DNA of 64,000 nucleotides. Source: Nakamurella deserti. GTDB taxonomy: Bacteria > Actinomycetota > Actinomycetes > Mycobacteriales > Nakamurellaceae. The notes beneath the pieces were generated by a model. It was not told where the DNA came from. It worked only from the letters and a program-made list of their open reading frames with translations, and made no database searches. The DNA is taken from the NCBI RefSeq assembly GCF_003260015.1, contig NZ_QCXS01000002.1:2356001-2420000 (forward strand), read 5' to 3'. Below, one piece after another: positions 7,834 to 16,004 of the stretch; positions within the stretch are counted from its first letter, which is position 1; every line of letters starts with the position of its first letter. The translations under genes were made by a program, and so were the position numbers.

Positions 7834-9096
7834 TCAGCCCAGGAAGTTGTGCGCGACCGTGTAGATGACCAGGCCGGCGAGTGAGCCGACGACGGTGCCG
7901 TTGATCCGGATGAACTGCAGGTCCCGGCCGACGAGCAGTTCGAGTTTGCGGCTGGTGGCCTCGCCGTCCCAGTTCGCGACGGTGTCGTTGATGATCGCGG
8001 CCACTTCGTGGGCGTAGTGCCGGGCGCCGTAGCCCGCGGCATCGCCGATCCAGCGGTCGATCTTGCCGGCCAGCTCGGCGTCGTCGAGCAGCTTCCGCCC
8101 GAAGTCGCCGATGGTCGCCGCGGCCCGCACCCGGAGCGTGGACGTGGGGTCGTTCGCGGCGTCGAGCAGGGTGGCCTTCACCGAGCCCCACGCCGACCGG
8201 ACCAGTTTCTGCACCTCCGGGTTGTCGACGATGCGCTGCTTGACGGTCTCGGCGCGGGCCCGGGTGATCTCGTCGTGCTGCAGGTCGTCGGCGAGCTCGG
8301 CGAGGAAACGGTCGACGGCGATCCGCAGCTGATGGTTCTTGTCGTCGCGGACGCCCCGGACGAACCGCTCGACCTCGTTGAACAGCCGGTCGGTGACGAT
8401 GACGTCGAGGAACTTCGGCGTCCACGACGGCGCCCGGTTCAGCACCGCCCCGCTGACCAGGTGCTCGTTGCGCAGCACCCACTCGTGGATGCGCTCGACG
8501 AGCACGTCGACGAGGTCGAGGTGGTCGCCGCGGGAGACGACGTCGCCCAGCACGCGTCCCAGCGGCGGCCCGACCTCGAAGTCGGTGGCCCGGCGCTGGA
8601 TCATCGACGCCATCACGTCGCTCACGTCGTCGTCGTCGAGGACGTTGCCGATGCCGTTGAGAGCCGCCCCCAGCTCCGCCGAGACGCGTTCCGCGGACTC
8701 GGGTCTGGACAACCACTGACCCGCCCGGTGGGCCACCGAGAAACGGGCCAGCTTGGCACGCACCACGTCCTCGTTCAGGAAGTTGTCGGCGACGAATGAC
8801 GTCAACGACTCCCCGATGGCGTCCTTGCGCTCCGGGATGATCGCGGTGTGCGGGATGGGCAGCCCGAGCGGACGCCGGAACAGCGCGGTGACCGCGAACC
8901 AGTCCGCGAGCGCGCCGACCATGCCGGCCTCCGACATCGCCCGCACGTACCCCCAGGCCGGGTGGGTGTCCTGCAGCGTCCACGCGATCACGAAGACGAC
9001 CGCCATCAGCCCCAGCAGGCTGGTGGCGACGACCTTCATCCGGCGCAACGCCACGGCCCGCGCCCGGTCGGCGGGCGACTCCATCGTGATGCTCAT
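7834..9096 (-). CDS. DUF445 family membrane protein
   Basis: A 420-residue protein of the DUF445 (YheB/YjiN) family. It has one membrane segment near residues 23-42 and a second hydrophobic stretch at the C-terminus; the EAGMVGALADWFAVTALFRRPLGLPIPHTAIIP block is diagnostic (seen as GALADWFAV and LPIPHTAIIP). The body between is soluble and helical. Function is unknown; the family is linked to the cell envelope. The start is uncertain between ATG 9096 and ATG 9084; neither has a well spaced ribosome site. Divergent from the aminotransferase at 9189. Confidence 0.88.
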   Translation of the reverse strand: MSITMESPADRARAVALRRMKVVATSLLGLMAVVFVIAWTLQDTHPAWGYVRAMSEAGMVGALADWFAVTALFRRPLGLPIPHTAIIPERKDAIGESLTSFVADNFLNEDVVRAKLARFSVAHRAGQWLSRPESAERVSAELGAALNGIGNVLDDDDVSDVMASMIQRRATDFEVGPPLGRVLGDVVSRGDHLDLVDVLVERIHEWVLRNEHLVSGAVLNRAPSWTPKFLDVIVTDRLFNEVERFVRGVRDDKNHQLRIAVDRFLAELADDLQHDEITRARAETVKQRIVDNPEVQKLVRSAWGSVKATLLDAANDPTSTLRVRAAATIGDFGRKLLDDAELAGKIDRWIGDAAGYGARHYAHEVAAIINDTVANWDGEATSRKLELLVGRDLQFIRINGTVVGSLAGLVIYTVAHNFLG

Positions 9097-9188
9097 CCGT
9101 CCAGTCTGGCCGACGGGCGGCCCGGTCGGCGCCGGCGGCCCGCGGTCCGCCGCGGGCGGGTCGGCCGCCGCCCGGGTAGGAAGGAGCC

Positions 9189-10367
9189 ATGACTGCGTCC
9201 CGGGCGGCACTGGTGCCGCGGATGGCCCCGTTCACCACGACGATCTTCGCCGAGATGAGCGCGCTGGCCGCGGCCACCGGCGCGGTGAACCTGGGCCAGG
9301 GCTTCCCCGACTCCGACGGGCCGGCCGCGATGCTGCGGGTGGCGCAGGAGGCCATCGGGTCGGGACTCAACCAGTACCCGCCGGGACCGGGACTCCCGGT
9401 GCTGCGCAACGCGATCGCCCACGCCCGGTCGCGCGACCACGACCAGGAGTTCGACCCGGACACCGAGATCCTGGTGACGGTGGGGGCCACCGAGGCGATC
9501 GCCGCGGCGGTCCTGGCGTTCTGCGAACCCGGCGACGAGGTGCTGACCCTGGACCCGTTCTACGACTCGTACCCGGCCGTGGCGGCGATGGCCCACGCGC
9601 GGCACGTCGCGGTCCCGCTGCGCCGGGACGGCACCGGCCGGCTCGCTCTGGACGTGGAGGAGTTCGCCGCCGCCGTCACCGACCGCACCCGGATCGTGCT
9701 GCTCAACTCCCCGCACAACCCGACCGGGACGGTGCTCACCCGCGAGGAACTGACCGGGATCGCGACGGTCTGCCGGGAGCGGGACCTGCTCGTCGTCACC
9801 GACGAGGTCTACGAGTACCTGACCTTGGACGGGGTCGCCCACGTCCCGATCGGCACGCTGCCGGGGATGGCCGAACGGACGCTGACCGTGTCCAGCGGTG
9901 GCAAGACGTTCTCGGCGACGGGCTGGAAGATCGGCTGGGTGTGCGGCCCGGCGCCGCTGGTCGCCGCGGTGCGGGCGGTCAAGCAGTTCCTGACCTTCGT
10001 CGCCGGGCCGGCGTTCCAGGTCGCCGTCGCGCACGGCCTACGGCACGAGAAGTCCTGGGTGGACGCCCTCGCCGTCGACCTGGGGCGCAAGCGCGACCGG
10101 CTCTGCGCGGGGCTGGTTGCCGCCGGCTTCGAGGTGTTCCGGCCGCAGGGCACGTACTTCGTGCTGGCCGACATCACCCCCCTCGGCGGTACCGACGGGG
10201 TGGGGTTCTGCCTTGAGCTGCCCTCCCGGGCGGGGGTGGTCGCCATCCCCGCGCAGGTGTTCTCCGCCGACGCCGACCGCTGGCGGACCATCGTCCGGTT
10301 CGCCTTCTGCAAGGCCGATGCGGTCATCGACGACGCCTGCGCCCGGTTGTCCCGGCTGTCGGCCTGA
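9189..10367 (+). CDS. dapC: Class I/II aminotransferase, DapC-like
   Basis: A pyridoxal-phosphate enzyme of 392 residues, strongly reminiscent of mycobacterial DapC (Rv0858c), N-succinyldiaminopimelate aminotransferase of lysine and peptidoglycan precursor synthesis. Visible family landmarks are NLGQGFPDSDGP, NQYPPGPG, VTVGATEAIAAAVL, NSPHNPTGTVL, VTDEVYE and SSGGKTFSATGWKIGW, whose Lys is the PLP Schiff-base residue. The AAGGAG at 9180-9185 sets the ATG at 9189. Kynurenine or other aminotransferases of the same fold are an alternative; no other dap gene is nearby. Confidence 0.85.
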   Translation: MTASRAALVPRMAPFTTTIFAEMSALAAATGAVNLGQGFPDSDGPAAMLRVAQEAIGSGLNQYPPGPGLPVLRNAIAHARSRDHDQEFDPDTEILVTVGATEAIAAAVLAFCEPGDEVLTLDPFYDSYPAVAAMAHARHVAVPLRRDGTGRLALDVEEFAAAVTDRTRIVLLNSPHNPTGTVLTREELTGIATVCRERDLLVVTDEVYEYLTLDGVAHVPIGTLPGMAERTLTVSSGGKTFSATGWKIGWVCGPAPLVAAVRAVKQFLTFVAGPAFQVAVAHGLRHEKSWVDALAVDLGRKRDRLCAGLVAAGFEVFRPQGTYFVLADITPLGGTDGVGFCLELPSRAGVVAIPAQVFSADADRWRTIVRFAFCKADAVIDDACARLSRLSA

Positions 10368-10393
10368 CCTGAACCGCCTGCGATGCTGGACCG

Positions 10394-11563
10394 ATGACGG
10401 AAACCGCGGACCGCATCCGCACCCTGCTCGCCGACCACCCCGTGTTCGACGGGCACAACGACCTGCCCTGGGCCCTGCGCACCAAGGCCGGCTACGACCT
10501 CGAGGCGATGGACATCGCCGAGCCGCAGCCGACCCTGCACACCGACATCCCCCGACTGCGCGCCGGCGGCGTCGGCGCCCAGTTCTGGTCGGTGTACGTG
10601 CCCAGCGACATGCCGGGATCCAGCGCGGTGACCGCCACACTGGAGCAGATCGACTGCGTGCGGCGGATGGTCGCGAAGTACCCGCAGACCTTCGCACTCG
10701 CCCGGACGGCCACCGAGGTCCGCGACATCATGGGCGGCGGCCGGATCGCTTCCCTGCTGGGCGCGGAAGGCGGGCACAGCATCGACAGCTCGCTCGGGAC
10801 GCTGCGGATGCTCCGGGCGCTGGGCGTCGCCTACATGACGCTCACCCACAACCACAACACGCCGTGGGCGGACTCGGCCACCGACGAGCCGCGCTCGGGC
10901 GGGCTCAGCGACGTCGGCCGGGACATCGTCCGGGAGATGAACCGGATCGGGATGCTCGTCGACATCTCGCACGTCGCCCCCGCCACCATGCGCGACGCGC
11001 TGGCGACATCGTCGGCGCCGCTGATCTTCTCGCACTCGTCGTGCCGCGCGCTGTGCGACCACGTGCGGGACGCCCCGGACGACGTGCTCACCGGGCTCAA
11101 GGACAACGGCGGCGTCATCATGGTGACGTTCGTGCCGCAGTTCGTCTCGCAGGAATGCGCCGACCACGACGCCGCCGAAAAGGCCGAGCACGCCCGACTG
11201 GGCCTCACCCCCCACACCGTGTACAGCCTCGACGCTCCCGCCGGCGACCCGGCGGCCCTCGCCGAGATCGACCGGTGGCGCGCCGAGAACCCGGTCCCGC
11301 GGGCGACTCTCGCCCAGGTCGCCGACCATGTGGAGCACGCCCGCGAGGTCGCCGGGGTCGAGCACATCGGCCTCGGCGGCGACTTCGACGGCGTCGCGGT
11401 GCTGCCCGACGGGCTCGAGGACGTGGCGAGCTACCCGCGGCTGCTCGGCGAGCTCGCCGGCCGGGGGTGGTCGGACACCGAGCTGGCCGGGCTCACCTCC
11501 GGCAACGTGCTGCGGGTGCTCGGCCGCGCCGAGGAGATCGCCGATCCGGGCTTCGGGATCTAG
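10394..11563 (+). CDS. Membrane-dipeptidase family (M19) dipeptidase
   Basis: A zinc dipeptidase of the renal dipeptidase family M19, 389 residues, cytoplasmic here as there is no signal peptide. Metal-site motifs are present: DGHNDLPW (His21, Asp23), the bridging Glu in LGAEGGHS, and His residues in THNHN, DISH and FSHSS, followed by GLGGDFDGV near the C-terminus. It probably cleaves dipeptides, including those with D-residues. It lies 26 bp after dapC on the same strand. The stop overlaps that of the convergent gene within CTAG at 11560-11563. Confidence 0.9.
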   Translation: MTETADRIRTLLADHPVFDGHNDLPWALRTKAGYDLEAMDIAEPQPTLHTDIPRLRAGGVGAQFWSVYVPSDMPGSSAVTATLEQIDCVRRMVAKYPQTFALARTATEVRDIMGGGRIASLLGAEGGHSIDSSLGTLRMLRALGVAYMTLTHNHNTPWADSATDEPRSGGLSDVGRDIVREMNRIGMLVDISHVAPATMRDALATSSAPLIFSHSSCRALCDHVRDAPDDVLTGLKDNGGVIMVTFVPQFVSQECADHDAAEKAEHARLGLTPHTVYSLDAPAGDPAALAEIDRWRAENPVPRATLAQVADHVEHAREVAGVEHIGLGGDFDGVAVLPDGLEDVASYPRLLGELAGRGWSDTELAGLTSGNVLRVLGRAEEIADPGFGI

Positions 11564-11847
11564 ATCGCGGCGTCGTGCCGGGCGGTGACGCCGGTGCCGG
11601 TGGACTGCAGTCGCCAGATCCGGACGTCGCGCCCCTCGTGGTCCGGGTCCTTCTGGTAGAAGCGCACGTCCGTGCCGCCGGCGTCGAGCACCCCGGTGCC
11701 GCAGACCAGCGAGTGCCGGCCCGCCTGGTGCACCAGGAACGCGGTGTCGCCGACGAACTCCAGGACCGCGCCGGCGGGGCTGCCGTCGGCCCGGGTGACG
11801 GCGTAGGGCACGCCGGAGACGACGGAATCGGTCGCGAGGTCGGTCAT
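11560..11847 (-). CDS. Small hypothetical protein
   Basis: A 95-residue protein I do not recognise. It is soluble and beta-rich looking, with a conserved-looking core ([18 protein letters not shown], then [19 protein letters not shown]). A GGACGG 7 nt upstream supports ATG 11847; a second ATG lies 15 bp further out. Codon composition matches its neighbours, which supports a real gene. Its stop overlaps the dipeptidase stop. No function inferred. Confidence 0.6.
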   Translation of the reverse strand: MTDLATDSVVSGVPYAVTRADGSPAGAVLEFVGDTAFLVHQAGRHSLVCGTGVLDAGGTDVRFYQKDPDHEGRDVRIWRLQSTGTGVTARHDAAI

Positions 11848-12137
11848 GGTGGGTCCGTCCATCCGGTGTCGGGGGCGGGCGGCGACGGTCGTCGCGGCTC
11901 CGTCGATGCGGGGGAACTCCGGCGATCGGCGTCGTCGACGACCGGCCGGCCCGCGGTGCTGCCGCCGGGCCGACACGTCGAGTCTGGACCGGCCCCCGCG
12001 CCCTGCGCCACCCCCCGGAGGGTGGGAAAACGGTACGGGCCGGCGGCACGGACCGCCGACCGGTCGTGCCTCCACCGCAGTGGCCCGGAACCGACGCTCC
12101 CCGTGATCGTGTCCCGGCTGCCGGCCCCGGCGACGTG

Positions 12138-12192
12138 TCGACGGCGTACCGGCGACGGCGCACCGGCGACGGCGACGGCGGTACGCCGTCGA
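12138..12192. repeat. Long inverted repeat upstream of hsp20
   Basis: TCGACGGCGTACCG (12138-12151) and its exact complement (12179-12192) form a 14-bp stem. The 27-nt loop is itself made of GCGACGGCG repeats. This may be a terminator or structured site. From 11848 to 12137 I see nothing but GC-rich sequence. Confidence 0.6.
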
Positions 12193-12245
12193 GCGGCTCC
12201 GGCGCACCGTCTGTCGGCACCGCGACCGGTGTCCGTGACGATGGG

Positions 12246-12259
12246 CGGAAAATTTTCCG
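12246..12259. promoter_or_regulatory. AT-core palindrome near hsp20 promoter
   Basis: CGGAAAATTTTCCG is a perfect 14-bp palindrome ending 8 bp before the CIRCE. Its AAAATTTT core is exceptional in this GC-rich DNA, so it looks like a second operator or an upstream promoter element. The binding protein is unknown. Confidence 0.5.
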
Positions 12260-12267
12260 GGAAGCCC

Positions 12268-12294
12268 TTGGCACTCAGCGGTGCCGAGTGCTAA
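12268..12294 (+). promoter_or_regulatory. CIRCE element (HrcA operator)
   Basis: TTGGCACTC-N9-GAGTGCTAA matches the canonical CIRCE TTAGCACTC-N9-GAGTGCTAA with one mismatch. A promoter can be read across it: TTGGCA as -35 and TAAAAA at 12292-12297 as -10 with 18-bp spacing. HrcA binding here would repress hsp20 until heat stress. Confidence 0.88.
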
Positions 12295-12363
12295 AAAAGT
12301 GACTGTAGCTGTACCGCAGGGGTTCTCGGACCGACTGGAGCGGCGACCGGGGCGCCTGCGGCT

Positions 12364-12417
12364 CACACCACGTCCCCGGACGGTCCGGGGACGGACCGTG
12401 AGGAGGTGGTTGGTGTG
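12364..12417 (+). promoter_or_regulatory. Structured hsp20 leader pairing the start codon
   Basis: CACACCA (12364-12370) is complementary to TGGTGTG (12411-12417), which contains the GTG start. Just inside lies a perfect stem-loop, arms 12371-12381 and 12383-12393. An alternative stem (12380-12387 with 12392-12399) would end next to the AGGAGGT ribosome site. The arrangement resembles an RNA thermometer, which is inference only. Confidence 0.4.
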
Positions 12418-12876
12418 GCTACCCGATTCGATCCCTTCCGCGAGTTCGAGCGCCTCTTCGACACGGCGCAGGCCACGAACCGCGCCGCGTCGGCGATGCC
12501 GATGGACCTGTTCCGGACCGGTGATCACTTCGTCATCCGGGTGGATCTGCCCGGCGCCGATCCCGGGTCGATCGACGTCAGCGTCGACGACCGCATGCTC
12601 ACCATCCGCGCCGAGCGCACGCCGTCGGACCAGGGCGAGGCGCAGTGGCTCGTCCACGAGCGTCCGACCGGCACCTACGCCCGGCAGATCGCCCTCGGCC
12701 GTGGGGTCGCGCTGGACGACATCTCGGCGACCTACACCGACGGTGTGCTCACGCTGACCATCCCGGTGGCCGCCGAGGCGAAGCCACGGCGCATCGAGGT
12801 GGCGCACAGCGGCCAGCAGCGCCAGGTCGGCGACGGTACGACCGCTGACGACAGCCGCGTGGTCACGTCCGGCTGA
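12415..12876 (+). CDS. hsp20: Hsp20 / alpha-crystallin small heat-shock protein
   Basis: An ATP-independent chaperone of 153 residues that holds unfolding proteins during stress. A short N-terminal arm (RFDPFREFERLFD) is followed by the alpha-crystallin domain from about residue 28 to 120, with VRVDLPGxDPxSIDVSV-like strands (seen as VIRVDLPGADPGSIDVSV) and a C-terminal tail. GTG at 12415 is chosen because AGGAGGT (12401-12407) lies 7 nt before it; an in-frame GTG at 12406 overlaps that site. The CIRCE, the adjacent palindrome and the 120-nt leader point to heat control at both transcription and possibly translation. Followed by a strong bidirectional hairpin at 13039. Confidence 0.93.
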   Translation: MATRFDPFREFERLFDTAQATNRAASAMPMDLFRTGDHFVIRVDLPGADPGSIDVSVDDRMLTIRAERTPSDQGEAQWLVHERPTGTYARQIALGRGVALDDISATYTDGVLTLTIPVAAEAKPRRIEVAHSGQQRQVGDGTTADDSRVVTSG

Positions 12877-13038
12877 GGCACCACGGATCCACGGGTTCAC
12901 CGGGCGGAGGGAGGTCCGATCGCGCGACACGCACGTAACAGTCAGCGGTCCCGGCACCCTGCGGGGGGCGGGACCACCGCGGTGAGCCGACGGAGGGAGA
13001 CCTGATCGACTGACAGCACATCCTGTATCGACGACGAC

Positions 13039-13071
13039 GTGAGCCCGCGCCGCCCGACGGCGCGGGCTCAC
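13039..13071. terminator. Bidirectional terminator between hsp20 and dhaM
   Basis: A perfect 13-bp stem (13039-13051 with 13059-13071, GTGAGCCCGCGCC and complement) with a 7-nt loop sits between convergent hsp20 and dhaM. The rest of the 297-bp gap holds no gene that I can see. Confidence 0.75.
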
Positions 13072-13173
13072 GCGCGCGTCCGGGGGCTCGGTCGAGCCTG
13101 CACAGCGTGGGCTCGGCCCCGTGTCCGAGGCTCGGTCGCGCCCGGACGGCGGAGGTTCAGCCCCGTCCGGGAC

Positions 13174-13872
13174 TCAGTCGAGGCCGGCGTCGATCATCCG
13201 GGCCAGCGTGGCCGCCGCATCCTCGGAACCGTCGCCGCCGGCCGTGAACTCGACCGTCTCCCCCTGCCGGAGCCCCAGACCGATCAGCTGCAGCACATCC
13301 GTCACCGGGACCGGCGATTCCCCGGGGCGGCCCAGCCTGACGGTGGCACCGGGCCAGCGTCCCGCCTCCCGGGCCAGCAGCGACGCCGGCCGGGCGTGGA
13401 CGCCGTCGGCGTCCGCGACCGTCGCGGTGCGACGGACCGCACCTGCGGTGTCCGGCGCCGGGTCGGTGCCGGTCTCACCGGAGCCGTCCCAGCTCGCACC
13501 GGCCCGCCGTGCCGCGGTCGCCACGGACGCGAGGTCGGTGCCGCTCTGGGCGGCCACGGCGGCGGCCACCGCCCCCTCGACCAGCGGGGCGTCGACGACC
13601 GTGATGCGCCCGGCCGCGTCGGGATCGCTGAACTCCAGGGCGGTCTCGGTGGTCAGCAGCGCGCTGCCGAGGTCGTAGAGCACCACCACCCCGTCGCCGC
13701 TGTCGGCGTCGGCGAGGGCGGCGGTGACCAGGTCGAAGGACGTCCCGACGCCGCCGTCGTCGGTGCCGCCGGCGACGGCGATGGTCACCTCCGGTGCCAT
13801 CTGGGCCGCGAGCTCCCGGACGCCGGCGGCCAGCGCCGCGCTGTGCGAGACGATGACCAGACCGACGGTCAT
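13174..13872 (-). CDS. dhaM: PTS-dependent dihydroxyacetone kinase phosphotransferase subunit DhaM
   Basis: Passes phosphate from the PTS to DhaL-ADP. The 232-residue protein has an N-terminal EIIA-mannose-like domain (VSHS with His10 as phosphoryl site; DLGSALLTTE) and a C-terminal HPr domain with His159 in DGVHARPAS. There is no enzyme-I-like third domain, unlike E. coli DhaM, so it must be charged by a separate EI, directly or through HPr. Last gene of dhaKLM; its ATG overlaps the dhaL stop by 4 bp (ATGA). Confidence 0.92.
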   Translation of the reverse strand: MTVGLVIVSHSAALAAGVRELAAQMAPEVTIAVAGGTDDGGVGTSFDLVTAALADADSGDGVVVLYDLGSALLTTETALEFSDPDAAGRITVVDAPLVEGAVAAAVAAQSGTDLASVATAARRAGASWDGSGETGTDPAPDTAGAVRRTATVADADGVHARPASLLAREAGRWPGATVRLGRPGESPVPVTDVLQLIGLGLRQGETVEFTAGGDGSEDAAATLARMIDAGLD

Positions 13873-14501
13873 GCCGCCCCGGGCGTCAGCGCGCCGAGCA
13901 GGTGGCCGACGCTCGTCGCGCCCGGGTCGGCGTGCCCGATCGAGCGTTCGCCGAGGTAGCTGGCCCGTCCCTTGCGTGCCCGCAACGGCACGGTGTCCGC
14001 CGCGCCGGTCACCGCAGCGGCCGCGGCCGCGGCCAGCACCGCGGCCACATCACCGCCCCCGTCGGCCGTCGCGGTCGCCGCGGCGACCGCGGGCGTCAGC
14101 GCGTCGACCATCGTCTTGTCCCCGGGCTCAGCCTTGCCGCGGGCCACCACCCCGGTGCGAGCGGCCTCCAGCGCACTGGCGACCGCCGGGCCGTCCAGCT
14201 CTGCGGCATCCCCGACGGACGTCGCCGCCCGCAGGAACGCGGTGCCGAACAGCGGCCCGGACGCGCCGCCCACCGTCGAGATGAGCGTCGTGGCAACCAG
14301 TTTGAGCACCGCTCCCGGCGTCTCGGGGGTGGCCGCGTCCAGCTTGGTCAGCACCGCCGCGAACCCCTTGGCCAAGTTCTCGCCGTGGTCGCCGTCACCG
14401 ATCTCGCGGTCGAGGTGGGTGAGTTCGGTCTTGTGCTCGGCGACGGCGGCGGCCATCGCACGGACCGCCGCGACGACGTCGGACGCGGTGCAGCCGGCCA
14501 T
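13869..14501 (-). CDS. dhaL: Dihydroxyacetone kinase ADP-binding subunit DhaL
   Basis: Carries the tightly bound ADP that is rephosphorylated by DhaM and gives its phosphate to dihydroxyacetone on DhaK. The 210-residue, all-helical DhaL domain shows the Mg-ADP aspartates in LDREIGDGDHGENLAKG near residue 35, GGASGPLFGTAF near residue 80, and GDKTMVDAL. It starts at ATG 14501, 2 bp after the dhaK stop, with the upstream bases still inside dhaK. Confidence 0.93.
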   Translation of the reverse strand: MAGCTASDVVAAVRAMAAAVAEHKTELTHLDREIGDGDHGENLAKGFAAVLTKLDAATPETPGAVLKLVATTLISTVGGASGPLFGTAFLRAATSVGDAAELDGPAVASALEAARTGVVARGKAEPGDKTMVDALTPAVAAATATADGGGDVAAVLAAAAAAAVTGAADTVPLRARKGRASYLGERSIGHADPGATSVGHLLGALTPGAA

Positions 14502-14503
14502 CG

Positions 14504-15505
14504 TCAGACCCCCCACCGCAGGGCGGCGGTGTGCACCGGGGCGTCCCACAGCGACACCATCTCGTCGTCGAGCTTGAGCAGGGTGATGGAGCAGCCCTGC
14601 ATCTCCAACGAGGTGATGTAGTTGCCGACCAGCGACCGCTCGACCTCGATTCCCTTACCGGCGAGGTACTTCCGGGCCGCGTTGTAGGCCAGGTACAGCT
14701 CGACCTGCGGGGTGCCGCCGAGGCCGTTGACGAACAGCAGCGTCCGGTCGCCGGCCGCGAACGGCAGGTCCTCGGTCACCGAGCTGAGCAGGATCTCGAC
14801 GATGTCGTCGGCGGGGACCAGCTTCATCCGCTCCCGGCCGGGCTCACCGTGGATACCGACGCCCATCTCGATCTCGTCGTCGGCCAGGGTGAACGAGGGC
14901 TCCCCCGAGTGCGGCACCGTGCACGGGGTCAGCGCGACGCCCATCGTGCGGACTCCGGCGACCACCCGCTCGGCGATGGCGGCCACCGCGTCGAGGTCGT
15001 CGCCCCGGGCCGCGGCCGCGCCGGCGATCTTCTCCACCAGCACGGTGCCGCCGACGCCGCGGCGGCCGGCCGTCCAGGTCGAGTCCTCCACGGCGACGTC
15101 GTCGTCGACCAGCACCGTATGTACCGGGGTGCCCTCGGCGTCCATCAGCTCGGCGGCGGTCTCGAAGTTCAGCACGTCGCCGGTGTAGTTCTTCACGATC
15201 AGCAGCACCCCGGCGCCGCCGTCGACGGCGGCCGCGGCGGCCGAGACCTGGTCGGGGGTGGGCGAGGTGAACATCGCCCCGGGGCAGGCGGCGGCGAGCA
15301 TGCCGGCGCCGACGAAGCCGCCGTGCAGTGGTTCGTGACCGGAGCCGCCGCCCGAGACCAGCGCCACCTGCCCGGTGGCCGGGGCGTCGGCCCGGGTGAT
15401 GAACATCGGGTCGTAGGACACCTTCAACAGGTCCGGGTGGGCCGCGGCCATCCCGGCCAACGCCTCCTCGACCACCGTCGCGGGGTCGTTGATGATCTTC
15501 TTCAC
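14504..15505 (-). CDS. dhaK: Dihydroxyacetone kinase substrate-binding subunit DhaK
   Basis: Binds dihydroxyacetone covalently and accepts phosphate to yield dihydroxyacetone phosphate for glycolysis. The 333-residue length is standard. [16 protein letters not shown] near residues 51-66 forms the substrate pocket, and His219 in GIHGEPG is the hemiaminal-forming histidine. GTG 15505 is chosen because CGGAGGA lies 7 nt upstream. First gene of dhaKLM; no DhaR/DhaS regulator is adjacent, so its control is not evident. Confidence 0.94.
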   Translation of the reverse strand: MKKIINDPATVVEEALAGMAAAHPDLLKVSYDPMFITRADAPATGQVALVSGGGSGHEPLHGGFVGAGMLAAACPGAMFTSPTPDQVSAAAAAVDGGAGVLLIVKNYTGDVLNFETAAELMDAEGTPVHTVLVDDDVAVEDSTWTAGRRGVGGTVLVEKIAGAAAARGDDLDAVAAIAERVVAGVRTMGVALTPCTVPHSGEPSFTLADDEIEMGVGIHGEPGRERMKLVPADDIVEILLSSVTEDLPFAAGDRTLLFVNGLGGTPQVELYLAYNAARKYLAGKGIEVERSLVGNYITSLEMQGCSITLLKLDDEMVSLWDAPVHTAALRWGV

Positions 15506-15540
15506 GGGGGTTCCTCCGCTCGACACTGAACGACGTGGGG

Positions 15541-15569
15541 GTCGCCGGGACTGACGGGCCCCCGGCGAC
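15541..15569 (-). terminator. Hairpin between yjbR-like gene and dhaK
   Basis: GTCGCCGGG (15541-15549) and CCCGGCGAC (15561-15569) form a perfect 9-bp stem. It lies after the YjbR-like gene and before dhaK on the minus strand, so it probably separates the two transcripts. Confidence 0.45.
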
Positions 15570-15637
15570 AGGCCGAGCCTGTCACGGCTCCCGCAGGGCC
15601 GCGAGCGGCGTCGTTCGGGATTGTCGAACCGCGGTCG

Positions 15638-15991
15638 TCAGCGCGGCGGGTGGTCCTCGTCGAAGGCCCGGACCCGGGCGGCCGGCGCGATCCGCCGCCA
15701 GGCGGCGGTGAGGATCTCGGTCAGTTCCGCCTCGTCCAGGCGCGGCAGCCGCGCCCGGGCGAAGTGGTAGCGGTCGTCGTGCCCAGGCTCGAGGAAGTAG
15801 GTGTCCGGGTCGGAGGCGATCAACCCGGTGCGTTCGTCCCGGTCGATCGAGAATCCCAGCACCTGGTCGCCGTCGTCCAGGGACGCGAAGATCCGGTCGC
15901 GCACCCGGAAGCAGGGCTGTCCCCAGGCCGCCTTCTCGGCGGCACCCGGCAGGGTGCCGACGATGCGGCGGACGTCCTCGGCGGTGGCCAT
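15638..15991 (-). CDS. MmcQ/YjbR family protein
   Basis: A 117-residue single-domain protein of the MmcQ/YjbR fold: AEDVRRIVGTLPGAAEKAAWGQPCFRVRDRIFASL, then DPDTYFLEPGHDDRYHF and the terminal LTEILTAAWRRIAP helix, are typical pieces. The family has a double-stranded-DNA-binding-like fold (CyaY-like) and no settled function. It starts 13 bp after the aspartate aminotransferase stop on the same strand and is likely co-transcribed. Confidence 0.85.
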   Translation of the reverse strand: MATAEDVRRIVGTLPGAAEKAAWGQPCFRVRDRIFASLDDGDQVLGFSIDRDERTGLIASDPDTYFLEPGHDDRYHFARARLPRLDEAELTEILTAAWRRIAPAARVRAFDEDHPPR

Positions 15992-16004
15992 CCCGGTCGG
16001 AGGG

